The notes beneath the pieces were generated by a model. That model was not told where the DNA came from, made no database searches, and saw only the letters and a program-made list of their open reading frames with translations. The translations under genes were made by a program, and so were the position numbers. Shown here piece by piece: positions 53,781 through 64,000 of a DNA stretch of 64,000 nt. Source of the DNA: Symsagittifera roscoffensis (lineage: Eukaryota; Xenacoelomorpha; Acoela; Convolutidae); assembly GCF_963678635.1 (NCBI RefSeq), contig NC_087066.1, positions 44,877,624 through 44,941,623 of the forward strand, in the 5' to 3' direction. Numbering within the stretch: position 1 is the stretch's first letter; every line of letters starts with the position of its first letter.

Positions 53781-55803
53781 TTGTATATTATATTTTCTCG
53801 TGTCGAGTCGCGTGTCCTTATTGAAGAAACGTAACCCGTATCGATTTTAATTGTAAGGACATCAACACACACTTGACATCTTATTTTATCATTATCATTT
53901 TCATATCTAGAAAATGCCAAGGATTTTGCCGGGAATACGTGACGAAGGGACTCCTGACTGCAACCGCGGTAACTAGGATACTTTTGACCTTCTGATTTTA
54001 CATAAACCAGGTACCAAAAACAAAAAACAATTATTTAAACAGACCTAGTGATATATCATATCACAGTCTTTTCATTCGTGATTCGTTTTTTTTTGGTTTT
54101 GGTCGGAACATTTAAGGCTACTTGCACAGTCACCGGCTATCCTTCTTGCTTCGACCATTGAAAATCGAAGCAACTTCGTATTCTGATTTTTAGTAGCTTT
54201 TTTTCTTATTGTTTCGCAAACAAAATTATGTACTACAAAAAAATCAATCATCGGACTGGGCTGAGTGATGTATCATAATAAATAACTTTCAGGCGTGATT
54301 CTAACCACATTAAAAAATTTCCAAAACTTTTAAGTTTCCAGACGAGAAAAACCGATTTGAAATTTTTGTTTTTTTTTGTCCAGTTTTCGTCTCATTTTAA
54401 GCCATTTACAATAGCTTGTTTTTAATTTTACTCAAGAATACTTAAATTTTGAAGATTTTTACTGCTTTGATTTGAAATCAAAAACCTCAAAATTCAAAAA
54501 GTGAAAAAACCTCAAAAACCTCAAAAATTGGAAAAAAAATTGACTTTTAAAAAATTTTTTAAACATATTTTTGTAGTTTTTCTAGTCGCTTCCATCAAAA
54601 ACTGTTGTCTTGCTTGCCAATTGTACTATGATTATTGAGCATGACTAAATAAAAAGTTTACGTCAGATCACATCATTTTATCACACCACGCACAAAAACT
54701 AAAAACTACACTAATTTTGAAAAAAAAACTTTTTCTTCTAATTTTTTGAAGGCTATGGTCGGAATATTCTGTGCTACTTAAACAGTAAATTGCTCTACTT
54801 GTTTCTTTTTCTTTAGCAAATTAGATATCACCAACAATCATCGGAATGAGTCGATGATATATCAATTTAAAACCCTTTAAAATGTGATTTGACTGACAGT
54901 AAAAAATTAGTTGATAAAAATAGTTTAAAGGCTTACAGGCTTACAAAAGTTTACTTATGCTTAAATAAGGCCTTAAATTTTTATCTTTGGTTGAGTCAAG
55001 ATTTTTTTTTTTTTGCTTTTTCTAGCGATTATTTGAAATTGAAAAGTTTCTGCAAAAATATTGAAAGTTTTTTTGAAAAATTGAATAAATTTCTACAACA
55101 ATTTTTGTATTTCTAGTCATTTTTCTACAGTTTTTTTCAATTTGCTTAATTTACTATAACTACCGAACATGCTTAATTTTTGTTTCTTCAATCAGATGAA
55201 TTAATCACACCCCGCTGAAAAAACTACACTAATTTGATCTTCACTTTCAGTTAATGGTCGGAAACTTCTCTGCTATTTGCTCAGTAACCTGCATTGCTTG
55301 TTTTTTCAGCAATTGGCATACAATTCATTTTTAGTCCTAGATTTTTAATGAACAAAATGTTTCTTTCATACTATGATGGGAAAAAAGCTTTCTTCGTTAT
55401 TTATTATACAAACCATTAATTTTTTCAGCGACTGCTTTTTGGCTAGGAGAAAATCGAGTTTGGGTGGCTATTTTTTTGAATTAAAAAATTTGAAAATATA
55501 CATTCGAATTGTTAGAAGAAATCAAGCCCGTTTAGAAAAAAAAATTGCCTCACGCAACACAAGTTCGCCTTAAATCCATTCTTGAAATGCATTTACCCGA
55601 AAATATTATTGAAAGTCATTCAGTTGTAACTAGAAATTGAGCCCATTAACTAATTTGTCTTAGAACACACTATTCATCAATTACCTTAACTCACTATTCA
55701 ATTGAAACTACACGATAAAAAACAATTTTGCACTACCCGTTACAACTTCGCTAAGTTTACATTATTCATCAAACTAACTCATTCTTAGATTGAATTACCT
55801 GAT
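53780..55803. repeat. module T, copy 3, complete
   Basis: Matches 22,200-24,195 along its whole length, including the ggtcgga, gagcatg and cctcaaaa landmarks and the short plus-strand frames at 54,889-55,116 and 55,373-55,573. These frames are Leu/Phe/Lys-rich, are not kept intact in T1, and I regard them as noncoding. Confidence 0.8.
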
Positions 55804-56820
55804 TACTACCCACCTTGATGGTCTAATGTCAAGTGAATCACAGTCGACATTAGGAAGAAAAAGGCGCAATGTCACCAATGCGCAGATAATATTCACGACT
55901 GTAAGCTATCTTCGAAATCCTCCGTTTCCAGTGATCTAAAATCAAAACGGTTAATCATACAGAAGGTTGTGATTCTTTTCGATTTTGCCATCTTCTTTTC
56001 GATTTTTCTCTTTCCGATGCTGCTTTTAACGGGCTCACGTTGTAACGTGCGATAACTAGTTTTGTGAACATTGGCTGGTACAGTTTCGTACAGCGTTAGC
56101 CATAGCTTTGTCGAGCCCATTCGAGCTGAAATTTGCTCTTACTCTTGAAACTTGGCGCTCATTTTATTTTATCGAATTCAAAATTAAATTCAAAATTGAT
56201 TCAAATCTGGGTAATAGATTTTGTCATATACCGTGCGTTTGATTTAAAAAACTACTGATTGAGCCACATGAGCTCAAACATGGAATTTTCGAGTAGGTGG
56301 TCTGTTTTATTTGAAGGCGGATAAAAATTACCCATTTGATGGGTCTTTTAACCTGCATTCATTGATTATATAGTCTATTAGGGTTTTTTATTGTGTTGTT
56401 ATTGTTTTGTTAACAACATACGGTATCAATTATGTGTCACGGGCAGCTTCCCATCTGCTTCCAAGTATATTAGGTTGTAGACTTCTAATAAGATCAGGTT
56501 AGAAATGGTGATTGTGCATAATCTATGGTTATAGCAAGCTCTTGCTTCAGCTTCTGGTTCAAATTAGTTGTTACTATTGTATTATTGTTTTATATCGCCT
56601 TCCGTTAGTTTTTTTGCTGTTTTTGTAGAATCCATTAGAATAAAAAAAGACCATTTTTGAACTGACCATTATCTCTAGTTTTTCGTCATTTGAGTCAATG
56701 AAACAAGTTTCTAAAAATTGAAAATTGTTTCACCGCCAATTTGTTTCAAGAAAGCTTTATGTTTATTTTGCTTACTGTTTAAACTTATATAGTTTAGAAG
56801 AAGGATTTTTATGATTTTCC
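55804..56820. repeat. module R, copy 7, right-truncated
   Basis: Begins with the right palindrome arm as in R copy 3 and ends at atgattttcc (56,820). There the amplified array stops and unrelated sequence begins. Confidence 0.8.
55893..56120 (-). CDS. small basic protein of module R, copy 7 (75 codons)
   Basis: Longest version of this frame because the codons that form stops in the other copies read FDF here. It ends RSLETEDFEDSLQS. The N-terminal part upstream of MGSTKLWLTLYETVPANV is interrupted by a stop. The family is unknown. Confidence 0.4.
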   Translation of the reverse strand: MGSTKLWLTLYETVPANVHKTSYRTLQREPVKSSIGKRKIEKKMAKSKRITTFCMINRFDFRSLETEDFEDSLQS

Positions 56821-56891
56821 AAAATTTATTATGATATTTATGATTAAGAAGAAGATAACAGGAAAATCATCGAAGTGTTTACGCAGACGGG

Positions 56892-57386
56892 ATGTCGATC
56901 AAGTGTGTGAGTGATGGTACTGCAACTGAAACAGCTAGCCAGAATATTTTAAAATATCCGATGAATCCAAATAATAAGTTTGAGGATCCAGTATCACGGC
57001 TCAAAAAAAACGGAAAATGTGCCAATGACACAATAATTCAATTTTATAGAGGAAATAAAGCTGAAGAGAAAATCCAAGTATTGATTAAAAAACAATCAAC
57101 GGAGCTTAAATGTGTTGTGGTCTAAGGTGGCACCTATACCATCCTGAAGTCAAAGTACGATAATGTGAATGAGTTTTTAATCAAGAACCAGAAAATGATG
57201 GATGATATTACCAACAAGTTGACGCCTGAAATGATTGTAATGTGCGAGATACCTCCAATCTTAAATAACGAAGAGGCATTTTGTAAGGTGGTATTATCAA
57301 ATGACTACTTTAACAACACTTACCATTGCAAATCAGGTTTTCAAGTGCTTAAACTCAATGCTATGATTCGAAAAAATTTTAACTGA
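56892..57386 (+). pseudogene. LINE ORF1-like protein, possibly SGNH/esterase type
   Basis: ATG start, one TAA at 57,123 and then open again in the same phase to 57,386, about 164 codons in all. The order is a Glu/Lys-rich part, KCVVV-stop-GGTYTILKS, FLIKNQKMMDDITNKLTP, MIVMCEIPPILNN and a C-terminal VLKLNAMIRKNF. The pattern V-x-G-T..., a ...EIPP block and ...LN..IR recalls the SGNH-hydrolase-like ORF1 of CR1-type LINEs. This is a fold-pattern impression, not a match. Confidence 0.35.
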
Positions 57387-58559
57387 AGCTTTCTATATTG
57401 GCTTTCTATATAATTTTCATCTTAATGATGATCATGGCGTGCTCTTGCTGCGCAATTGCCTTCGTTCAATTGTATCCCAAAAATCGAACAATCTGCCACG
57501 ATCAGAAATCTTAAAAAAACTATAACAGGCGCACTGAAAATAGTTCCAGTTATTTCCACCAACCCTATTCTCGGACTCGTACTTATCATCAAAAGTTGGT
57601 GATCAGAAAAATCAACATAAAGTTATGTGCAGGGCCATTATCAAAACCATTCAAGATGATTTCAAAAACTAAGTTTGTTAAATAAAATTCATTAAAATGA
57701 ATATATTCTTAGTCTTTGCTAGCATCTCTCTCTCATCATTTTTCTGTGAAAAGATTAAATAGTAACAACCAAAGGTTGAATAGAAAATCTAAACATTTTT
57801 TTATACCATGGTCTGCCACTGTTTCTTCAATAAATTTTGTTATGTGCCTCTCCTAATACCCAAAATATTCATCCCAAAATCACGGCAATATCTAAACGCT
57901 TTTCAAAAAATTAACATAGCATCTGGTTTGAAATCAAACTTTCTTCAAAAAAAACGATATACAAACGCTTTTGATTATATCTCAAAATCCATGCAAAACA
58001 AACAAAATTGATTTCCTTGATCAACTGACTATGCGCAATTCTACAATTCCAAATTAAATTTAATGGGTGATTAGTTATTCTAACGCTAATTGTTTATTTT
58101 ATAATTGGTCTAACTTTTAAGCATTATGCCAATACATTAATGGTATTCAGGCAATACATGAAAACAGACCTCTCAGCAACAATTTCTATAACTGAACTAA
58201 ATCTTTACGCTAAAACTGTACCAATTAAAACCAAAATCTACGAAAACAAAAAGAATCAGAAACAGAATTTAAATCAAACCTTCCTAGATTCAACTGGGAG
58301 CACTTTACAGGCAAAATGATTCTGAGTCAATGTACAAACTTTTCACTAACAACATCGTACAAAAAATTTTTAAAATGTGCTCCACAAAAATCACTTTCTA
58401 TTCGTATTCATAAATCGTGAGTGAATTTCCAGGATGAACGTTTCATGTCGCAACTTAGGCTCAAAAAAACTGCGCTTGAAAAATTGAATAATTTCAAAAA
58501 TACTAGTAACTAAAAAAAACAGCAAATCAAGTTTCTCTTTTCAAGTTTTTCTTTCAAAT
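57387..58559 (+). pseudogene. probable LINE interior, heavily decayed
   Basis: Stop-rich AT-rich DNA between the ORF1-like part and the RT, with one short open frame at 57,808-58,011. The endonuclease domain expected in a CR1-like LINE is not recognisable. Confidence 0.3.
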
Positions 58560-60109
58560 TTTCATTTTTAGGCGACTTTAAGATTTTGACAACCCAGCCC
58601 TTTTTCCTCGAAGATGATTTAAACTTAATTTGCGAAAATCAGATTTCATTCAGATTTCTTACCAGTGCTGAGTGCAAACTAGAACTTTTAAAACTCAATT
58701 GTGAAAAACCACCGGGGCCCTCTGACTTCCAGCATGGGCAATAAAAGACGGTTGCATTGAATTATACGCGCATCCTACGTTTCTTTTCAATGAATATCTG
58801 AAAAACAAAGTATTTCGTGCTAAGCTATATAAAAGCCATTGTTACACCAGTATACAAAAAAAATTAGCAGAAAACTACAAGCCGATCTTAAAAACAATGG
58901 ACTCACAAAAATTTTCAAAAAAATTTTCTAGACAAACAAATAAATGAATATCTTTTATCGCAAAACCCTTTCAGCAACACTCAATTCAATTTCAGATTTT
59001 TCTATTCAATAATTGATGCAATTTTTTTGTTCTTCACCGAATCTTTCAGAAAATCAGTTGATAGCAAAAAGTTTGTTGCTCACTCATTATTAGGTTCCAA
59101 CTATTTGACTCTTTTGATCATAAGTTTCTTAACAAAATTTTAAAACTCTGAAACTTTCTGAAATTGCAATTCAAATGAAAAATTCTTTCATCAGCAACTG
59201 ACAACAGGACACAATTGTCAACAACACTGAATCAAATTCAATTTCATTGCATCAAAGTGTCCTTCAGGCCAGCTTTTTGGGTCCCCTGATTTTTAATCTG
59301 TATATCAACGAATCAAATAAACAATTTTTTATATAGTGCTAAGCAGTAAAGTATGCAGATGATACGCTACTCTTTCGCGAAAATCAAAGTGCTAAATTAG
59401 TTATAAAGAGCAACAAACTAATATCAAAATTTTATCAAACTAGTTTTTTAAGCGTTTTGCAACTGAACACTAAAAACAGAACCTAGCATTTTCAGCTAAA
59501 AACATTTGCGAAACATTGAAAATTAAAAACTTTCAATGTCACGAGACCAAATATCTTTCATGAGAAAAGCAATGTCAAATAACTCGGGGGGATGTTAGAT
59601 CTTTTTCTTTTGTTTGAAGAGGAAGTTAAAATGATTCCAAGAAAATTGGCCTGCAGAATTACGATACTGCAATCAATAAAAAAACTTTTCCAATCAAAAC
59701 TTGCCTATTAATCTCGAACGCACTAGTTACAAGTCGTTATCATTTTCTGGCCTTACTTCTGAGTGAATTATCAGCCAATTTATTGGTTCAACTAGTTAAA
59801 CAACAGAGCATCAATTTGAAAAATTGCCTGATTGACTCATTGGCTGATTTAAATTTGAAATACTTAACGCCTACACCAATATTTTATTGGAACCTAAAAA
59901 CCCTTTTTGGAATTACATCCCCAAGGTTTACTTGCCTATTCAATAATTCAATACAAAAACTACCATATCGAAACAAATATGAGAACCAAAGAAATATACT
60001 TCAAAAAACATATAACCGACAGTACAATGGAAACTCGTTTTTTAAATGTTCAGTAATGAAATGGAACACTCAGAGGGAAGAAGCCAACACCAAACACCAG
60101 TGGAAATGA
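58560..60109 (+). pseudogene. CR1/L2-type LINE reverse transcriptase, decayed
   Basis: Readable with many stops and shifts: CEKPPGPSDF (58,710), VTPVYKKN (58,840), the LFNLYIN-type motif after LHQS (59,255-59,310) and KYADDTLLFRENQ (about 59,350-59,390), the catalytic YADD box. It continues through GDVRSFSF and a C-terminal open frame 59,783-60,109 (LKYLTPTPIFYWNLKTLFGI). YADD, PP-G-PSD and the LINE-type order support a Jockey/CR1-group RT. Confidence 0.75.
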
Positions 60110-60118
60110 AATTTTTTC

Positions 60119-61020
60119 TGAGATATGGACATGATATCGTGAGAACTATTAAAGGAGATCCAGGAGAATTTTTAAACGCTGCAAATGAATCACATCCTAA
60201 TCCATAGTGTTCTTGAGAAAAAAACGAATGAGAAGGAAACAGCCTTTCTTGACATTAACATTAACGAGGACACGAAAAACGTAATCTGTGGATGGTATCG
60301 AAAACAAATTGATGCAGGGACGATTCCTAATTTTAGCAGCTGCTCTTCATTCCATTATAAGAAGAACATAATAGAAGGCGCAGTTCATCGAATTTTTGGA
60401 AACACTTCGATATGGAGTAAGTTCGGTGGGGCCATGAAGGTAAATAGAAAACAATGGGTGGACAACCAATACCAAGAATTTTTGTCTGACAAAATTATTT
60501 TGAGGACCCTTCACAGACTTATCAAAGGAACAGCCAAAAAGAGCCCTAGTAAAGGCCTACATCAAGGGAGTTTTGATAATACAGGCACATCATCTATGAT
60601 GGTGGTGCAGTACCGAGGCATTGAAAGTCTGATATTTGCAAATGAGGTGCGGAACATCATCAAGGCAGCAATTTTTTTTCAACATCAGAAAGCTGGAAAT
60701 CTGCCTACTATCCTTAAAGAATTCTTTTTCGCCTGAACTAAAATCAAAAATGGTTAACAAGATTTCATTTTATGATGTAACTCCACCTATGTTGGCCAAA
60801 CGGTTCGGCATCTAACCACTAGAGTTGCCGAACACCGAAAAGAACACTCATCAGTAGGACAACATCTGAGGCAGTGTTGAAATAAGGGCACGTGAAAATA
60901 AGGAATGTCATTGGAGTTATAGACCCAGCGTCAAGCTACTGACATTAGAAGCAATTCACATCTGAAAGAAGAGACCGAGAATAAACACGCAGGAAAATGG
61001 CCCTCGAATTATAATTCCGA
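60119..61020 (+). mobile_element. older Penelope-like element, copy P7 (plus strand), 5'-truncated
   Basis: Starts at the motif C region (RYGHDIVRTIKGDP, with the YVDD box altered to YGHD). The linker is open at 60,185-60,736 (183 codons, NVICGWYRKQIDAGTIPNFS). A degenerate GIY-YIG follows at about 60,770-60,980 with STYVGQTVRHLTTRVAEHRK. The Gly of YVGQT is kept, unlike in the amplified minus-strand family. It directly abuts the end of the LINE. Confidence 0.8.
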
Positions 61021-61350
61021 AAACGAATTTTTGGCTAAAACAAAACAAACAAATTTCAAAATTAAAAAATTGACAGGTTTCGAAATTGAAAAATGAGACA
61101 AATTGAAAACTTAAATTTAATTTAAATAAAAGAAAAATTATGAGAACGTCTCAGAAACTTAAGTCTGATGATATAATCATGATGTAATTTTGGCGCGAAT
61201 TTCAAATTTGCAAACTTCTGATTGTTTTTTTTGTTATTTTGTATAAGCAATGTCTTAGGATATTTGAATGATCGATAATCATTTTTAAAAATTTTAACAC
61301 TTTCAAACCTAATGATGCACAAATGTGCGAAAAATTTCGTAATTTATAAT
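61020..61350 (+). repeat. PLE P7 3' tail
   Basis: AT-rich untranslated tail that ends with a hammerhead-like core, as expected for a PLE 3' end. No coding sequence. Confidence 0.6.
61295..61350 (+). ncRNA. hammerhead-like core in PLE P7 tail (mutated)
   Basis: CTAATGA (61,309-61,315; consensus CTGATGA), then the stem GCACA/TGTGC, then GAAA at 61,329. One core guanine is lost, so it is probably inactive. Confidence 0.5.
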
Positions 61351-61455
61351 TTTAATTCCCTCGATATGGAATAAGATTTGATATGACTAAGTTAAGTAAT
61401 GGGATATACTAACTTACAGCCGAGCGAAGATCAAATTTAAGAATTACTTTCTGTT

Positions 61456-62045
61456 ATGATTCAAGGAGATATCAAACACTGTTCTCCGCAGCACTTTAAT
61501 TTTGTATGCAAAATTTGTATGCGAGATGTTTCCGGAGGGTTGATTTGCTCATATAATCTCGTCAGGGCTATTTCAACCGCTTCCTTGAGCGGGACATTAG
61601 TGTACAAACTCTTTACATCAAGGGAGATTATACTCTCGTCAGAGTCCAACTCAGTTTTCTCCAAGATCTCCCTGGCCATTTGAGTGTTCGTCTTTATGTT
61701 TGCCCCTCAATTTCATCAAAGTGTTTTGCCAATGTTTTATTTAGTTTGTCATATGAGCTACCAGGTAAAGAAAGGACGGGACGAAGTGATGTGCCTTGTT
61801 TCTGTACTTTTGCTAATCCATACAGCCTAGCCGGCTGCGCTCCCGTTGATCTCAACTTTTTATACATCGCTTCGCTAATCTCGTCCTTCTTTTTCATGGC
61901 GAGTAATTCTTTGTTTATGTCTTTTTCAATTTTCATAATCACGCTGGCTGTCAGATTCTTCCTCTCACTAAACTGTTCTGCCTGTAATAAATCTTTCAGT
62001 TTTTTCTCATATGTCTCCTTTTTCATTACAAAAAAACCCACCCCC
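61456..62045 (-). mobile_element. inverted 5' half of older PLE copy P8 (minus strand)
   Basis: RT N-terminal and fingers region on the minus strand (61,694-62,041, with RLYGLAKVQKQGTSLRPVLS and LPGSSYDKLNKTLAKHFDEI) and motif A (61,461-61,679: SLDVKSLYTNVPLKEAVEIA, with canonical Asp). It ends abruptly at 62,045 against plus-strand PLE sequence. Confidence 0.85.
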
Positions 62046-62940
62046 TTATCAATACTTCTGACGCTGCCTAGTTCTCGAGGCTGCCAATAAGTTGCATCCG
62101 AACTTGCAGTTAACCATAGAAGAAATTGATAGTAACGGTAATTTGGCCTTTTTAGACTTAAATGTCAGCAAAGATGGATTCAGCAAAAAAGGTCACATGT
62201 GGTTGGTATCAAAAACCCACTACTGATAACGGCACCATTCTAAATTTCAGAGGCTGCGCACCTTTGCAGTACAAAAGAAACGTTATTGAAGGGACGGTTC
62301 ATAGGGTTTTCAGAAGTACCTCAACATGGGAATATTTTGACTAGGCATTGGAAAAAAATCGGAAGCAATGGATTGAAAATCAATATCCAAAAAATTGGTC
62401 TGACAGGGTAGTGTTCGAAACTCTTAACAAGATCATTGAGGGAAAAAAAATTTAGAGGTGAAGGCATCAGAACCGAGAAATGATAAATGGTTGAAAGACT
62501 CACCACCCCTTCTTACAATGCAATATCGAGGCAATCCATCTCAACTGTCAGCTGCAAAGGTTCGGCTAATATCCGGGGCACAAATAATTTTTACAACAAG
62601 AAAATTGAAAACAAGCTTGCCATCCCTCAAAACTTCCTTTGCTCGTGAACTGAGATCCAAAGTGGTGTATAAGCTTACATGTAAGGGATGTAACTCCACC
62701 TATGTCGGCCAGACAGTCCGACCTTTAGCCACGAGGGTCGATGAACACCGCAAAGGGGACTCCCCAGTAGGACAACACTTGTTAGAATGTAATAAGGAGG
62801 TAGGCGGTACTGCTGAGCTGAAGTCAGAGATTATAGACCAAAGAGCCAACACTCATAAGCTACTGACACTAGAGGCTTTGCATATTTGGAGGGAGAGGCC
62901 GAAGATCAAACACGCAATGAAGTCAGGAGCCGGGAATTAA
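62046..62940 (+). mobile_element. 3' half of older PLE copy P8 (plus strand) with intact GIY-YIG
   Basis: Begins in the region after motif C (LEAANKLHPNLQLTIEE) at about 62,065. The linker is followed by a GIY-YIG frame open at 62,458-62,940 (160 codons: KVVYKLTCKGCNSTYVGQTV, VDEHRKGDSPVGQHLLEC, LEALHIWRERPKIK). It is the best-preserved nuclease in the window, with Tyr, Gly and the metal-binding Glu in place. Motif B, the PHD-like insert and motif C are missing between the two halves. Confidence 0.85.
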
Positions 62941-63200
62941 CACTAAAATTAAAGTCTATGTATAACATGGCTAAAAGTTAAAAAACTAATGTCAGAATCA
63001 AAAATATTGACAAATCGAAATTTTATAACCAAGAAAGAACAAAAAACTAAAAAATCTCAGAAATTTACAGGAAAATGTTATTCATGATTATGTAATTGTA
63101 TTATGTAATTACAGTTGTTCAAATTTGATTGGTTAAAAAGTTTTAGAGCCTTTTTAGACATGTTTCTCATTTTTCAGCTCTTTGATCGTTTTGTAAACAT
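62941..63200 (+). repeat. PLE P8 3' untranslated region
   Basis: AT-rich, and matches the reverse complement of the DNA left of the minus-strand copies (for example 10,350-10,590), so it belongs to the PLE and not to the flank. No genes. Confidence 0.7.
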
Positions 63201-63265
63201 TGTAAAAAATTTTAATCCTGATGATGCACAAAATGTGCGAAAATGTTTGAATTAACATTTTAAAT
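63200..63265 (+). ncRNA. hammerhead ribozyme candidate in PLE P8 tail, canonical core
   Basis: CTGATGA at 63,218-63,224, stem GCACA/TGTGC with a 3-nt loop, GAAA at 63,239-63,242, then a 7-bp hairpin AAATGTT/AACATTT that could be stem III, followed by TAA at the expected cleavage position. Stem I would be weak and AT-only. Of the seven PLE tails, this one and P4 keep both core boxes. Confidence 0.6.
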
Positions 63266-63800
63266 TTCTTATAAAAATGTTTAAGTTATACCTTTTTAGT
63301 ATTGTAAACTTATTTTCATTTCTTTTTCTGTAACATTCGCCCGGAAGATACATATCGACGGAAAATAAAACAAATTCCTAAGACGACTGGCTAACGGCTA
63401 AACAGAGCTTTATATGCTTTTCACCGTCTCTACCAAGCCAGTACTTTTGGTGGTCTTTTCTAACATCGGGTCGACAAAAAACGTTACTGCTTTCGGCTTC
63501 GGTCAAAACACTCAAATTAACTTAATTACATGCAGAAATAGTGAGCTCATGGCTGGGTCTCAGTATCCCCAGACCACGAGGTCACTCCTAAAAACAGGGC
63601 TACTACTATTTATTATATTACTATTGTTTTTGTTCAGTAGATAAAAATCATCATCTCCATCGAAGATGGATCAACCCTTTGCCCCAACTCCTAGCTTCTC
63701 ATCCTTATCAAAATGAATACAGTTGTTAATTAAATTCAATTCAGGACATGACAAGAAGCTAAAAGTTTATATAAAAGGATAAAAGTTTCAGTTCCGAAAC
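63266..63800. other. unassigned sequence
   Basis: AT-rich to balanced DNA outside the repeat array. One frame is open at 63,414-63,644 (76 codons, with a hydrophobic C-terminus LLKTGLLLFIILLLFLFSR), but the start is an alternative codon and nothing supports expression. Confidence 0.4.
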
Positions 63801-63932
63801 CCTTCCGGATTCTTGAATCCACTGAATCAAGCTCGTTAATCTTGATTTCTTCGTAATCCGGAAGGCTATCTTCCACCCTTCACCGTTGTCTGCAACGGCC
63901 TTGCAACTATTGTAGCGACACAATAGTTGCAA
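63801..63932. repeat. cluster of three hairpins
   Basis: An 11-bp inverted repeat (ccttccggatt at 63,801-63,811 with aatccggaagg at 63,855-63,865) encloses a smaller cttga/tcaag pair. It is followed by ccgttg/caacgg (63,883-63,898, 4-nt loop) and a perfect 13-bp stem ttgcaactattgt/acaatagttgcaa (63,901-63,932, 6-nt loop). The function is unknown. Confidence 0.85.
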
Positions 63933-64000
63933 CTCGGAACGTTCCTCTGCTTTTCTCTATTGTTTTTCTCTCACAATCTTAGTTGTTTTCGTCAGTGCGA

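Noticed and set aside
1-64000. tRNA, rRNA or intact host genes
   Set aside because: No cloverleaf, no rRNA-like conserved block and no multi-exon host gene could be recognised by eye on either strand.

Overview
The window reads as eukaryotic, almost certainly invertebrate-animal, intergenic or heterochromatin-like DNA. It is AT-rich and has no operons, no long intact genes and no recognisable host gene. It is packed with decayed retroelements typical of metazoans: Penelope-like elements (PLEs) with a C-terminal GIY-YIG nuclease and hammerhead-like tails, a PHD-RT-restriction-like-endonuclease retroelement, and a CR1-type LINE. Positions 1-160 are an assembly gap. I cannot name the species.

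About 55 kb is built from five modules reused in several copies. P is a PLE on the minus strand, with six amplified copies at about 10.6-12.9, 16.8-19.1, 26.85-29.8, 35.9-37.2, 43.6-45.2 and 48.6-50.6 kb. A is a plus-strand block of three or four broken proteins I do not recognise, with copies at about 0.7-8.2 (longest), 12.9-16.5, 29.8-34.1 and 45.2-47.25 kb. N is a plus-strand element with a PHD finger, a reverse transcriptase (YLDDG box) and a PD-(D/E)XK-like nuclease domain, at about 19.1-22.2, 37.2-40.2 and 50.6-53.8 kb. T is an AT-rich tail after N with degenerate 0.5-0.6 kb tandem repeats. R is an AT-rich stretch of about 2-2.6 kb that precedes every P and carries small conserved open frames. 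The order is A-palindrome-R-P-A-(R)-P-N-T-R-P-A-R-P-N-T-R-P-A-R-P-N-T-R, so the 5' end of P is followed alternately by A and by N. Copies differ by many internal deletions but share the same stop codons. This points to segmental or tandem duplication of already dead elements rather than independent insertions.

From 56.8 kb the sequence changes. A decayed CR1/L2-type LINE (56.9-60.1 kb) is followed by two older plus-strand PLE copies (60.1-61.35 kb and 61.45-63.26 kb). The second has its 5' half inverted. These older copies keep the canonical glycine in the GIY-YIG nuclease that the amplified family has lost. The last 0.7 kb is unassigned apart from a cluster of hairpins.

The items most worth a second look are: module A, a multi-protein block that could be an endogenised negative-strand RNA virus or an undescribed mobile element; a PHD-like zinc finger inserted inside the PLE reverse transcriptase between motif B and the catalytic FVDD box; hammerhead-ribozyme cores in the PLE tails; and a 418-bp near-perfect palindrome whose arms recur elsewhere as single copies. 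All module boundaries are my estimates, good to roughly 10-50 bp.
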